Source: Vreelandella azerica
GTDB taxonomy: Bacteria > Pseudomonadota > Gammaproteobacteria > Pseudomonadales > Halomonadaceae
Direction: 5' to 3'
Assembly (NCBI RefSeq): GCF_013112225.1
Contig: NZ_JABFHI010000002.1
Span: 1 to 64,000 of the forward strand
Length of the DNA: 64,000 nucleotides
The notes below the pieces were generated by a model. The model made no database searches and was not told the origin of the DNA. It saw only the letters and a list, made by a program, of their open reading frames with translations. Both the position numbers and the translations under genes were made by a program. Of this stretch, positions 51,718 through 61,780 are shown one piece after another; position 1 is the stretch's first letter, and each line of letters starts with the position of its first letter.

Positions 51718-52553
51718 CAGGCAGCCTCCTCGTCATCCACACCCAGATACACTTCCACCACTTTGGGGTCGTTGGATACCTGATCCATGCTGCCCTCGGC
51801 CAGCACACTGCCCTGATGCAGCACCGTCACCTGGCGGGCAATCGAGCGCACAAAGCCCATATCGTGCTCGACCACCACCACCGACTGCTGGCCGGCCAGG
51901 CTGGTCAATAGCTCAGCGGTGCGCTCCATTTCCTGCTCGGTCATCCCAGCCACGGGTTCATCTACCAGCAACAGGCGCGGGCGCTGCATCAGCAGCATGC
52001 CGATTTCCAGCCATTGTTTCTGGCCGTGGGAAAGAATCCCGGCGGGGCGATGGCGCAGTGCCATCAGCCCGACAGTGCTCAACACTTCTTCGATACGGTC
52101 CTTGATCTCACCGCTCAGGCGCGCCGTCAGGGTAGGCAATATGCGCTTATCGGCAGCCATTGCTAATTCCAGGTTTTCAAACACGCTGAGTGCTTCAAAT
52201 ACGGTAGGCTTCTGGAACTTGCGGCCGATGCCCAGGCTAGCGATATCCGGCTCGTTCATCTGCAGCAGATTATGGCGGCTACCAAACCAGACGCTGCCCT
52301 GGTTGGGGCGCGTCTTGCCGGTGATGATATCCATCATGGTGGTCTTGCCCGCCCCGTTAGGGCCGATAATGCAGCGTAACTCGCCATCATCGATCGTCAG
52401 GTTGAGGTTATTGATGGCCTTAAAGCCATCAAAGCTGACGGTGACATCCTCCATATACAGAATCGGCCCATGGCGCACATCTACCGGCGACGCCTGAGGC
52501 GCCATAAAGTCGAACACCCTGTCCCGGGTGGTAAGCGATTGCAAAAAGCTCAT
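51717..52553 (-). CDS. urtD: Urea ABC transporter ATP-binding protein UrtD
   Basis: 278 residues. Walker A IIGPNGAGKTTMMDIITGK, the long LivG-type insertion, signature-like LSHGQKQWLEIGMLLMQRP, Walker B LLLVDEPVAGMTEQE and VVVEHDMGFV. N-terminal extension of ~40 residues (MSFLQSLTTRDRVFDF) is typical of UrtD. No frame damage. Confidence 0.95.
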   Translation of the reverse strand: MSFLQSLTTRDRVFDFMAPQASPVDVRHGPILYMEDVTVSFDGFKAINNLNLTIDDGELRCIIGPNGAGKTTMMDIITGKTRPNQGSVWFGSRHNLLQMNEPDIASLGIGRKFQKPTVFEALSVFENLELAMAADKRILPTLTARLSGEIKDRIEEVLSTVGLMALRHRPAGILSHGQKQWLEIGMLLMQRPRLLLVDEPVAGMTEQEMERTAELLTSLAGQQSVVVVEHDMGFVRSIARQVTVLHQGSVLAEGSMDQVSNDPKVVEVYLGVDDEEAA

Positions 52554-53694
52554 GCGGCTGCCTCCTTGGGTGGGTGGTCGTCACCTTGCTTACGCTTGAG
52601 ATAGCGGAATAACCCTGCCACGCCCTTGGGCAGGAAGACGGTGACCAGCACAAACATGGCCCCCAGGGCAAACAGCCAGGCATCCGGCATAACACCGGTA
52701 AACACCGTTTTGGCATAGTTGACCAACAATGCTCCGATCACAGCGCCATACAGGGTGGCCCGACCCCCAACGCTACCCAGAGAACAATCTCAATCGAGAA
52801 AATCGGTGAGAACTCGCTGGGGTTGATGATGCCCACCTGAGGCACATAGAGCGCTCCGGCAAGGCCCGCCAGCATGGCGGAGACCACAAACACAAACAGC
52901 TTGAAGCGTTCGACCCGATAGCCTAAAAAGCGCGTGCGCGCCTCGGCATCCCGGGTGGCCACACTGACCCGCCCCAGCTTGCTGGTGACAATCGCCCGGC
53001 ACAGAATATAACCCAGCGCCAGGGCCACACCGGTGGCGATAAACAGCCCCAGTCGGGTGGCATCGCTGCGCAGGTCAAACCCCAGCAGCTCGCGAAAATC
53101 GGTCAGGCCGTTGTTGCCGCCAAACCCCATCTCGTTGCGGAAGAACGCCAGCATCAGCGCGAAGGTCAGCGCCTGGGTAATAATCGACAGGTAAACCCCG
53201 GTGACCCGGGAGCGAAAGGCCAGAAAGCCGAACACCAGTGCCAGCAGACCAGGCGCCAACAGCACCATCAGAAACGCAAACCAGGCCATGTCAAACCCCA
53301 GCCAGTACCAGGGCAGGCTGTCCCAGCTGAGAAACACCATGAAATCCGGCAGGATGGGGTCGCCATAGGTGCCGCGGTCGCCAATCTGGCGCATCAGGTA
53401 CATGCCCATGGCGTAGCCCCCGATGGCAAAGAACGCTCCGTGGCCGAGGCTGAGAATCCCCAGGTAGCCCCATACCAGATCCACCGACACCGCCAGCAGC
53501 GCATAGCTCAAGTACTTGCCCAGCAGGTTGACGGTAAAGGCGCTGACGTAAAGCGGATGCCCCTCAGGCACCATGACGTGCAGCACAGTGACCAGCACCA
53601 GCGCCGCCAGCAGTACGCCCAGAAACAGCTGAGTGGCGCGCTCAAAAAACGGGCGGGTCAGCCAGAACCGCTGTGCAGAATCCATCGCTTGCAT
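52550..53694 (-). CDS. urtC: Urea ABC transporter permease UrtC (homopolymer frameshift)
   Basis: About 381 residues when the C run at 52764-52768 (plus strand) is given one more base: VLWVALGGRATLYGAVIGALLVNYAKTVFTGV. LivM-type permease with about ten membrane helices (YALLAVSVDLVWGYLGILSLGHGAFFAIGGYAMG; RSRVTGVYLSIITQALTFALML). The C-terminal PKGVAGLFRYLKRK is characteristic. The end overlaps the urtD start (ATGA). Confidence 0.9.
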
Positions 53695-53697
53695 TGC

Positions 53698-55304
53698 CTA
53701 GCCCTCCGCCGCGCGGCCCTTCTGGGGAAAGAGCCCCTTGGGTCGCTTTTGAATAAACAGGATGATGAATACCAGCACGATAATCTTGGCCAGTACCGCA
53801 CCCGCCCAAGGCTCGATGACCTGATTGATCACACCCAGCGACAAACCCGCCACCAGGGTGCCCCACAGGTTGCCGACCCCGCCAAACACCACCACCATGA
53901 AGGAATCAATAATGTAGTTCTGGCCGAGGTTGGGGCCGACGTTAGTCAGCTGGGAAAGCGCCACCCCAGCAAGCCCGGCCACGCCTGAACCCAGTGCGAA
54001 AGTCATGATATCGACGCGGGTGGCGCGAATGCCCATGGAGCGGGCCATGGCACGGTTCTGTGTCACCGCGCGCACTTCAAGGCCCAGGCGGGTACGCCGC
54101 ATGATCAGCATCAGGGCGGCAAACACCACCAGAGCAAAGCCCAGCACATAAAGGCGGTTAAGGGTCAGCGAAAGCGCATCGTTGATCACCAGGGAGCCAC
54201 TCATCCATTCCGGGGTGATCACGGTGCGGTTCTGCGGGGATATGACGGTGCGCACCAACTGCTGAAGAATCAGGCTGATACCGAAGGTGGCCAGCAGGGT
54301 TTCCAGCGGACGCCCCTTGAGGAACTGGATCACGCCACGCTCAATGGCGATACCCGCCAGGGCAGCCACCATAAAACCCGCGGGAATAGACAGGATCAGC
54401 GCCATGCCGGGCTGGCCCGGTAGCAGTTGCTGCATCATCCAGGTGGTGTAGGCGCCCAGCATGATCAGCTCGCCATGCGCCATGTTGATGACCCCCATTA
54501 CGCCGAGGTAATCGCCAGGCCAATGGCCGCCAGCACCAGTACCGAGCCTAACGACAGCCCGAAGTAAAGGGTTTCCAGGCCACGGTTGATTTTCAGGTTC
54601 TGCTCGATACTTGCCAGGGCGGCCCTGGCGGCTTCAGCCACCTGAGGGTCAGCGCTTTCAGCAGCACGGCCCAGCGCCACACGGGCGCGGGGATGAAGGC
54701 TTCCTGTCAGAGCTTCAACACCTGCCATTTCACCCTGCTCGGCACGATAAATGGCGACAGCCTGGGTTAAGCGGTTGCGGACATAGTCATCGTCCGCCTC
54801 GCTGATAAGTGGCGTCAGGGTATCTACCATGTCGCCATCCACTTCGCCGAGCAGACGATCCGCCGAGGTGCGCCGCCGTTCTACATTCGGCGAATAAAGA
54901 TCCACCACGGCGATGGCACTGCGCAGCTGATTGCGCAAGGCATTGTTAATGCCAACACGCTCCAGATCGCGGCGCGACATCTCGCCGAGTGATTCGCCGG
55001 TCAAAGCATCTTCAACCGGCCAATCGCGGCCGCGGTTATTGAGCACCACTACAAAGAGGCCCTCATCGGTGCGCTGCAGCTTGCCGTCAAGCAGTGCCTG
55101 CAGCCAGTCACGGGCGCGCTCGTCATCGCTTTGCAGGATGGCGGTGATAGCCTGGCTCTTGTCAGCAAAGGAATCCACATCCAGCGCCGTCAGCAAGGCC
55201 AGCGCTGCTTCATCATCGGTTTGAGGGGACTGCTGGGCCTGGGCGGGCAAGGTCACCGCCAGCAAGAGCACACAGCACAGCGCCCAGGAAAGAAATCGCC
55301 GCAT
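53698..55304 (-). CDS. urtB: Urea ABC transporter permease UrtB (single-base frameshift)
   Basis: About 535 residues when one A is added at 54506 (plus strand): [27 protein letters not shown]. UrtB is longer than other LivH permeases because of its N-terminal secreted region, visible here (signal peptide WALCCVLLLAVTLPAQAQ, then VVVLNNRGRDWPVEDALTGE and LSLGSVLVLAAIGL). The permease half carries [35 protein letters not shown] and LGSGVAGLAGVALSQL. Follows urtA with a hairpin between. Confidence 0.9.
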
Positions 55305-55352
55305 AGGGTTTCTTCCTCAGAAAACAGGATAGGGAAAGGAGAAATAGTGGCT

Positions 55353-55376
55353 TTGCCCCGCACAGCGGCGGGGCAA
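55353..55376 (-). terminator. Hairpin between urtA and urtB
   Basis: TTGCCCCGC (55353-55361) pairs with GCGGGGCAA (55368-55376) around a 6-base loop. No T run follows, so it is probably a stabilising or attenuating hairpin that lets the binding-protein gene be expressed more than the permease genes, as in many ABC operons, rather than a full terminator. Confidence 0.5.
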
Positions 55377-55413
55377 GTCACGCAACAGGATGGGTTGGAA
55401 CTTACTCGTCGGC

Positions 55414-56775
55414 TTACTCGCCACCGCCGCAGCTGCCTTCCACCACGTTGTAGTTACCGCAGACCAGCGGCTGGCGCCAGTCGCTGATCATATCGCGAGA
55501 GCCCGGGAGGTAATCAGACCAGGCATCGCCCACCACGGTAGACGGTGTCTGCCAGACGATATCGAACTGACCGTTATCCTGGATCTCACCAATCAGCACC
55601 GGCTTGGTAATATGATGGTTGGGCATCATGGCCGCATAGCCACCGGAGAGATTGGGCACCGTCACACCGATAATGGCTTCCTTGACCGCATCCACTTCAG
55701 CAGATCCCGCCTTGCGCACCGCTTCGGCCCACATGTTAAAGCCGATATAGTGGGCTTCCATGGGGTCATTGGTAACCGCCATTTCATCGCCGGTGTACTC
55801 GATCCATGCATCGATAAAATCGTAGTTGGCGTCGGTGTCTACGCTCATGAAGTAGTTCCAGGCGGCCAGATGACCTACCAGCGGAGCGGTATCAATACCG
55901 GAAAGCTCTTGCTCGCCCACTGAGAAGGCCACGACAGGAATATCACCTGCATCAATACCCTGGTTGGCAAGCTCACGGTAGAAGGGCACGTTGGCATCGC
56001 CATTGACCGTAGAAACCACTGCCGTACGCTTGCCTTCCTCACCAAAGCGGCGAATTTCGGCAACAATGTTCTGCCAATCGGAATGGCCGAACGGCGTGTA
56101 GTTGACCATGATGTCGTCTTCGGCAATACCGTGCTCTTCCTGCAGATAGGCATTCAGGATACGGTTGGTGGTACGCGGATAGACATAGTCGGTGCCCACC
56201 AGAGCAAAACGCTCGATACCCACTTCATTGATCAGGTAATCTACTGCCGGAATCGCCTGCTGATTGGGCGCCGCGCCGGTATAGAAGACGTTGCCGGAAG
56301 ACTCCTCACCTTCGTACTGCACCGGGTAGAACAGCAAACCATTAAGTTCTTCCACTACCGGCAGCACGGATTTGCGCGAGACCGATGTCCAGTTACCGAA
56401 GATGACATCGACGTCTTCCTGGGCCAGCAATTCACGGGCTTTCTCAGCAAACAGCGGCCAATCAGATGCTGGGTCAACCACCACGGCCTCAAGTTCACGC
56501 CCCAGCAGGCCGCCCGCTTCGTTCTGGCGCTCGATGAGCATTTCAACGGTATCTTTCAGAACCGTTTCACTGATCGCCATGGTGCCAGACAGCGAGTGCA
56601 GAATACCCACCTTGATCGGGTCATCATCCTGGGCCAGCGCCTGGGTGCCCGTTGCGGCAATCGCAGCCGCCAGCAGCGTCATGGAAAGCTTACGCTTGAC
56701 ACCTGAATAGCGGGGCGTGCCAGAAACAGCGTGAGTGCGCGGCTGATGAGAGTTCGAAACGACCTGTGAAGACAT
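55414..56775 (-). CDS. urtA: Urea ABC transporter substrate-binding protein UrtA
   Basis: 453 residues. Signal peptide with a long n-region (KRKLSMTLLAAAIAATGTQALAQ) and then KVGILHSLSGTMAISETVLKD, the urea-binding family start. Further motifs: VDVIFGNWTSVSRKSVLPVVEEL, FYPVQYEGEESSGNVFYTGAAPNQQAIPAVDYL, and IQDNGQFDIVWQTPSTV. ATG at 56775 has ribosome site GAGGAGC. Periplasmic receptor for the UrtBCDE importer, first gene of the operon, with a sigma-54 promoter upstream. Confidence 0.95.
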   Translation of the reverse strand: MSSQVVSNSHQPRTHAVSGTPRYSGVKRKLSMTLLAAAIAATGTQALAQDDDPIKVGILHSLSGTMAISETVLKDTVEMLIERQNEAGGLLGRELEAVVVDPASDWPLFAEKARELLAQEDVDVIFGNWTSVSRKSVLPVVEELNGLLFYPVQYEGEESSGNVFYTGAAPNQQAIPAVDYLINEVGIERFALVGTDYVYPRTTNRILNAYLQEEHGIAEDDIMVNYTPFGHSDWQNIVAEIRRFGEEGKRTAVVSTVNGDANVPFYRELANQGIDAGDIPVVAFSVGEQELSGIDTAPLVGHLAAWNYFMSVDTDANYDFIDAWIEYTGDEMAVTNDPMEAHYIGFNMWAEAVRKAGSAEVDAVKEAIIGVTVPNLSGGYAAMMPNHHITKPVLIGEIQDNGQFDIVWQTPSTVVGDAWSDYLPGSRDMISDWRQPLVCGNYNVVEGSCGGGE

Positions 56776-56853
56776 GCAAAGCTCCTCGCCCTGAAAACAG
56801 GGCCTTGAAATGATGCACCCAGTACACGGATGCCGACAAAGTCCTACAGACTG

Positions 56854-56870
56854 AGCAAGGAGCGCGCCAC
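56854..56870 (-). promoter_or_regulatory. Sigma-54 (-24/-12) promoter of the urt operon
   Basis: The minus strand reads GTGGCGCGCTCCTTGCT: TGGCGCG-CTCC-TTGCT against consensus TGGCACG-N4-TTGCT, with GG-N10-GC spacing exact. About 80 bp before the urtA start. A second independent sigma-54 match upstream of ureD makes the assignment stronger. Confidence 0.7.
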
Positions 56871-57009
56871 AATGGCTAAAATAGGTTAATTTCTTTATAA
56901 TTCAGCTATTTAATCAACACGAAAAATCCCAGCAAGAGATAACTTTCAGGCAAGGCAATTACCGACCTGCTTTTTGATGGTGCGCAGTTAGCGGGCACTG
57001 GTTTTGCGT

Positions 57010-57025
57010 TGCACTAAAATACAGC
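57010..57025. promoter_or_regulatory. Possible NtrC site upstream of urt
   Basis: TGCACTAAAATACAGC resembles the NtrC site TGCACTATATTGGTGC in its left half; the right half is weak. It is ~140 bp upstream of the sigma-54 promoter. A TGGTGC half-site at 56978-56983 adds some support. The whole gap 56776-57071 holds no gene. Confidence 0.35.
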
Positions 57026-57071
57026 TTTGAAGAGACTACTTTGGAAAGTAGTGTTATTAGAACCTGTTGGG

Positions 57072-58289
57072 TCAGTTGGCCGTCGCTTGAAAAGCCGGCA
57101 GGTTATCAGGGTCGAAGTGCTTACGATTTAACGTCCATACCAGCCAGATGGTGGCTGCCTGAATCGTGACGGCAACAAGACTCAGCCCCCAGTACACAGC
57201 TCCCTTGGGAACGATGGCCCCGTTTTTGGCCAACGCCAGATTGATGAAGAAGTGCAACATTACCGCCAGCGCCACACCGGGGCACACTAGGGTATAAGAA
57301 CCAGGCGAACGCTCAGGCCCCGTCACGAAGCGGGCAAAATAACGGTGACGGCGCAGCACAACCCACCCCAATAAAGTAAAGGCTACTTGCACAGCCAGCA
57401 GATTGGTTAACATACTAAAAGTGGCAATACCGCCTGCACCTTCGCCAAGATGGTGGTCAATGCCGTGTGTCTGACGCACCAGCGCAATGGTCAGCACGGT
57501 GATGATAGGCACGACGACCCAGAGCGTCGGGGCAGCTTCCGGGTTAGCTCCCTGAATCAACATATCACGCAGCCCCAATATCAGCTTTACCGCACCAATG
57601 ATGATAGCCATCATCATGAAAAAGCTGGAAAGTATCAGGCTGAGTACTGCCGTGCCAGTATGCTGAGACATTGCCGCGGGAGCAGACAGGCCCACAGCCA
57701 CCATGGCAAGAGCAAAAGCGGGCAACAGTTGGGCAAAGCTGTTGTTACGCTCAACATCAAAACCACCTTCCGTTAGCACACGTCCCCAATAATCCTTCAA
57801 CAGCGCCATTGCCCAGCCACCAATCGCCAACATGGCCAGTGTTGCCAGCGGGAACAGCCATTCTACAACCGACCACACCCCAGGAATAAATACCAAGCTC
57901 ACAATAAAGCAGACGTTAACACTCATCGCCAAGGCCAACGGAGCTGCCAATAGCTGGACTTCATCATTACTGGAGCGCAAAGATTGATAGGATGGCGAAA
58001 CACGAAATTCACGGTAAGACAGCAGATTCCACACCAATAGGCGGAAATGCAGATAGGCAAATAAAGCAACGCCAACACCACCTGCCAGCAGAATAAAGCG
58101 CTGAAAAAGACTGCCCTGTATCAACACTTTATATAAAGCATCAAAGGTGGGCACCGGAATGCTGGGATGCGGCAACCAGAACATCAGCCACATAAAAAAC
58201 GAGACCGTCAGCCCACCTGCTCCTAAGGCAGCCAGAAAATAAAGCGGTGAATAGTGCTCAGCCCTGGTAGGGGGCAGACGAAACAGCAT
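57072..58289 (-). CDS. Ten-helix integral membrane protein, TehA/SLAC1-like (possibly TsoY type)
   Basis: 405 residues with about ten hydrophobic segments (YFLAALGAGGLTVSFFMWLMFWL; LLAAPLALAMSVNVCFIVSLVFIPGV; LAMVAVGLSAPAAMS; LILSSFFMMMAIIIGAVKLILG; VALAVMLHFFINLALAKNG). The opening HYSPLYFLAALGAGGL and the general layout recall SLAC1/TehA-like channels and the TsoY membrane protein family; I recall the latter only by name. No signal for the transported substrate. Stand-alone gene between urtA and the YihY gene. Confidence 0.5.
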   Translation of the reverse strand: MLFRLPPTRAEHYSPLYFLAALGAGGLTVSFFMWLMFWLPHPSIPVPTFDALYKVLIQGSLFQRFILLAGGVGVALFAYLHFRLLVWNLLSYREFRVSPSYQSLRSSNDEVQLLAAPLALAMSVNVCFIVSLVFIPGVWSVVEWLFPLATLAMLAIGGWAMALLKDYWGRVLTEGGFDVERNNSFAQLLPAFALAMVAVGLSAPAAMSQHTGTAVLSLILSSFFMMMAIIIGAVKLILGLRDMLIQGANPEAAPTLWVVVPIITVLTIALVRQTHGIDHHLGEGAGGIATFSMLTNLLAVQVAFTLLGWVVLRRHRYFARFVTGPERSPGSYTLVCPGVALAVMLHFFINLALAKNGAIVPKGAVYWGLSLVAVTIQAATIWLVWTLNRKHFDPDNLPAFQATAN

Positions 58290-58580
58290 GGCAGAACTCC
58301 TTTAGAAATCATCACATCCAGCGGGCTGATACGATTTACTCAGCGCTTGCCTTTCAATGTATGACCAACAAGCCTAAACGTGAATTAAATTCTAAATTTA
58401 GATCAAAAAAGAATATAACGCAATGTATCTCGCTTATCCAGCCTCAATGCCATAGGGCTACTGGCAAAAACAACATTGTCTACAAAGATGACAATATAGG
58501 CCTGTATAGCGTCTTTATCCTGCTACGACGCTGGCATCACGTCTGCGTAAATGGGGGTAGACCCAGGGGATTACCGCTGA
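58290..58580. other. Intergenic stretch without a recognisable gene
   Basis: 291 bp between the membrane protein start and the end of the YihY gene. AT-rich from 58380 to 58500 (aattaaattctaaatttag, caaaaaagaat). A plus-strand frame here (58361-58666) has no family features and overlaps the YihY gene, so I do not count it. It probably holds the promoter of the minus-strand membrane protein. Confidence 0.5.
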
Positions 58581-59507
58581 TTATTCAATCCGCGAGACCG
58601 CCTGATGATCAGGGTCAAGATACCAGGGAAGGCTCACCCGGCTGTTGCGCTCCAGTTCAGCGATAACCTGGGCGCCCAGCAGCAGAATGATGGCGCCTAT
58701 TTCAAGGCTCAGCAGAACAATCACCAGAGTCGCCAGGGAGCCGTAAACGACGCTGACAAAGGACAGGTTGGCAAAGTAGTAGACTAGCAAAAGCCGCACG
58801 GCTTCCCACAGTAAGGCGGCCACGAAACCGCCTACCACCGCTCGGCGCAGGGCAATCTGCACCACGGGAAGCACCTTATAGATGGCACTGAACAGTAAAA
58901 AGACGCCAACAAAACTGCTCAGGTTAAGCACCGGTTCAGACAACACGGCCAATGGCAGCTCACGCTCGAAAAGCGCCAGCACAAGGGTATTCAGTGAACT
59001 GGCCAGGGTTACCACCAGCGTCAACACCATCAGCCCCGCCCCCAGCACCAGAATAAAGGCATAAGGCAACATCACGGACACCCAGGCGCTGCGCTTGATG
59101 TGCGGAGTTTCGGGCGCATGAAAGATGATCGCCAGCGCATCTTCCAGCATGCGAAAAGCAAATGAGCTGAACAGCAGCAGCACCGGAAAGCCCAGAATGC
59201 CCATCACATCGCCGGAATCCAGTAGGCTACGCACTGCCTCCAGCAGGACATCCGCGTGGGAGGGCGCCAGATGGCGCGCCTGAACATCCAGAACCCCGAG
59301 CAAATGCTGCTCATCCACCAGGTGAGTCAGCAACACCACCAAAACGGCAAACAAGGGCACAATGGAAAGCAGGATGTTATAGCCAACCCCACCGGCCAGC
59401 AGGATGCCACGGTTCTTTATAAAGTGACGCAGCACACGCCAAGAAAAGCATGCCAGCCGGGGCAATAACAAAAGGACGGCATTCAGCAAAGGTGATTTTT
59501 GAATCAT
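58581..59507 (-). CDS. YihY/BrkB family inner-membrane protein
   Basis: 308 residues with six membrane segments. The family motifs are clear: RHFIKNRGILLAGGVGYNILLSIVPLFAVLVVLL near the N-terminus, FSAIYKVLPVVQIALRRAVVGGFVAALLWEAVR, YYFANLSFVSVVYGSLATLVIVLLSLEIGAIILLLGAQV. The family was once misnamed ribonuclease BN; its function is unclear. Single gene; 183 bp gap before the next gene. Confidence 0.9.
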   Translation of the reverse strand: MIQKSPLLNAVLLLLPRLACFSWRVLRHFIKNRGILLAGGVGYNILLSIVPLFAVLVVLLTHLVDEQHLLGVLDVQARHLAPSHADVLLEAVRSLLDSGDVMGILGFPVLLLFSSFAFRMLEDALAIIFHAPETPHIKRSAWVSVMLPYAFILVLGAGLMVLTLVVTLASSLNTLVLALFERELPLAVLSEPVLNLSSFVGVFLLFSAIYKVLPVVQIALRRAVVGGFVAALLWEAVRLLLVYYFANLSFVSVVYGSLATLVIVLLSLEIGAIILLLGAQVIAELERNSRVSLPWYLDPDHQAVSRIE

Positions 59508-59690
59508 GGTTTGTCGTCCTCTTTAAGCGCTTAGCCCCATGATACGCTGATGCCACTCGGCTCTGGCCAAGTCTTTCGCTCAACGTATGTAAAAGCGTTT
59601 ATCCTGGGTAGCGGCGTTTAAACGCCCCTTGCTGCAGCGCGGCGGCAAGGTAAACTGTGGGGTCTTTCACCCAAGGTTGGCCTTACCTCT

Positions 59691-60071
59691 ATGTCCATGC
59701 AGATTTACCACTCGCCGATTCAACTTTATGACGTGGTGTTTGTGATCATCCCCCGCCTGGAACAGGCGCGTAACCTGGTCAATAGCACACTGGATACGCT
59801 GATCGACAATGCCAACCACCCCAAGGATTTGCTGCGCTACCGGGAGATGCAGCGCAAGCTGATGCTGGAAATGCAGATGATCCATGCCAACCTGACCCAT
59901 CTGCTGGAGCGTTATCGTGGTGATGTTCAGAAACTGCTACAAAGCCAGGGCGCTCAGGGCAACCGCGAAGCGCAACTGGATGATATGGAGCAGGATGCCC
60001 TGGCCAGGGCGAAGGAAATCTACCAGAAGGTCGTCGAGTTTCAGACCGGACGACGCAGCGTGCCCTGGTAG
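59691..60071 (+). CDS. Small helical hypothetical protein
   Basis: 126 residues, no signal peptide or membrane segment. Predominantly long amphipathic helices (PRLEQARNLVNSTLDTLIDNA, RYREMQRKLMLEMQMIHANLTHLLERYRGDVQKLL, DDMEQDALARAKEIYQKVVEF), so a coiled-coil or helical bundle is likely. Conserved-looking start MSMQIYHSPIQLYD and end GRRSVPW. No family recognised. Convergent with the amphi-Trp gene. Confidence 0.6.
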   Translation: MSMQIYHSPIQLYDVVFVIIPRLEQARNLVNSTLDTLIDNANHPKDLLRYREMQRKLMLEMQMIHANLTHLLERYRGDVQKLLQSQGAQGNREAQLDDMEQDALARAKEIYQKVVEFQTGRRSVPW

Positions 60072-60106
60072 CCAATCAGGAGAGAACACGCCGTGGAAGC
60101 GTCAAT

Positions 60107-60379
60107 TCAATTGCCCGCTTTGATTTTCGGCGCAGTATTGGCGATGGTTTTTTCTTTGATGCGCCATTTGATCTTGACTTCAACTTCCTGCTTATCGCCT
60201 TCATCGCTGGCACGCAGGGAAACCTGCAGCAGTTGCTGAGGCGACAGCACCAGATCATCTTCGCTTTCCTGAAACGCCAGATGCCCTTCATTGATGGCCT
60301 TAGCCAGGGTCACCAGCAACTCTTGGGTGGCTTCCCGGTCAAGCAGCGAGTCATGGCTGAACTTGGTCTTAGACTTCAT
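60107..60379 (-). CDS. Amphi-Trp domain protein
   Basis: 90 residues. The pattern FSHDSLLDREATQELLVTLAKAINEGHLAF, LSPQQLLQVSLRASDEG, and VEVKIKWRIKEK (tryptophan in the last strand) matches the short amphi-Trp domain proteins that accompany GAK-type kinase/ATP-grasp loci (family recalled by name). Last gene of the minus-strand operon, 54 bp after the metallophosphatase end. Confidence 0.65.
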   Translation of the reverse strand: MKSKTKFSHDSLLDREATQELLVTLAKAINEGHLAFQESEDDLVLSPQQLLQVSLRASDEGDKQEVEVKIKWRIKEKTIANTAPKIKAGN

Positions 60380-60433
60380 TGATGGCCCCCATTAAGCCTT
60401 TATCCATATAACCCTTTTCCATTTAATCCCTTG

Positions 60434-61777
60434 TTATGACGCCTTGCTCGACCGCTTCCCTTTGCGCCCAGGGCTGAAGACCTTGGCCACCGGATAGTCG
60501 CCGCTCAACCCCACCAGGCCGCGTTTTTATCAATCAACGTCGCGCCAACGCCTATTCCCTTGAGCCCTTCGCTTTTCCGCGAATTGGCATCCAGGGTGAT
60601 ATCGGCCTCGATATGAATCAGATCATTCTTGAGCGTGACCCGCTGCCCCCATGCTGATTGATATGCCCGTGCACCAGCACCTGAATACCGGCCTTTCTGG
60701 CCACTCGGGCGCCATGCTGGGTCAGCGGCAGGTCAGCCTTGCGATACTTGGTTCTGAAGGTATTAGCCAGCGAGCCATAATAGAAGCTGAACAGGTTCTG
60801 ACTCATCAGGTTCTTTTTGAACGCCCTGTTGGCATGCTTGATGCCGTGGTTGGCCAGCAGCTCCGCCATATTGTCATCCAGACCCGCATGCAGAAACAGA
60901 AAGGAGCCGCGTTTTTAACCAGCTGCATACGGCGGAAGAACCAGCCAAACTCACCGGACGGCTTGAGAAACAGCGAGCGGCATTTCATTGCCGAGGCATA
61001 TACCTGCTGCAATGAAAGCCCATTTTTGGCGCAGTGGCTCTCAAAGCTCTCGGCTTTCTTGTGCATCTTGCTGATTTCACGGTCGATGCCTTCCGGCGTC
61101 AGAAACCCCGCGGCATAGAAGGGAAAATTTTCAAACCAGGCATCGCTAGGAAACAGCGCCTCTCGGCAAGCGTCTTCACTGGGTATATCCCTGTCCCATT
61201 GGCTATCCGCCAGGTACTGGTCAAAAACCTCCTTGAACAGCGGAATGACCTTCTTGCCCATACGCACAAACAGATGCTGGCTGCCGGTATCGGTGTCGCG
61301 TTTCAGCGACAACAGACCCATCAGCAGGCGCAGGTCATGGTTACCGGCCAGCAGGGTAACATTGGCCTTGAGGCGGTAGAGGTGCGCCAGGCTGCGCAAC
61401 AGCATCAGGTTGCTGGGCCCCTTGTCCAGGCAGTCACCGCCTACGATGATTTCTGCTTTCTTGCCAAAACGGGTCAGTTCATATTCACACAGCTGAGCAC
61501 CGTCACGCTCGATGACTCCAGCGGCTAACAGGGAGGCTTCAAATGCTTCAGCATCGGCGTGGGCATCGGAGATAAACACCGCCGGTTTGGCGGGCCAGGC
61601 AAAGCGTTTTTTCTGTGCGCGGCGCTGAAAAATGGCTAACGCATCCTCATGGTTGACGGACGTCGGGTCATCCGGCCAAGGTGCCCACTCGGTTGGCAGC
61701 TGGCTCAGCACGGCATTGTGATAGGCCTGCCTGCTGACCTGCGGAATAAGGTTGAATGCTGTCATGGTCGCCATCAT
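60434..61777 (-). CDS. PPP-like metallophosphoesterase (three homopolymer frameshifts)
   Basis: About 449 residues when one base is added in each of three runs: T run 60913-60917 (LVKKRGSFLFLHAGLDDNMAEL), C run 60646-60650 (INQHGGQRVTLKNDLIHIEAD) and T run 60524-60528 (TLIDKKRGLVGLSGDYPVAKVF, ending KGKRSSKAS). Motifs of a calcineurin-type phosphatase: VFISDAHADAEAF (D-x-H), IVGGDCLDKGPSN, LLAGNHDLRLL and VHGHINQHGG. Start ATG at 61777, 3 bp after the phosphatase gene; a second ATG is at 61765. Probably the phosphatase arm of the kinase system encoded upstream. Confidence 0.75.
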
Positions 61778-61780
61778 CTT

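Noticed and set aside
58361-58666. Plus-strand 101-residue frame between the membrane protein and YihY genes
   Set aside because: No ribosome site or family features, and it overlaps the conserved YihY C-terminus.
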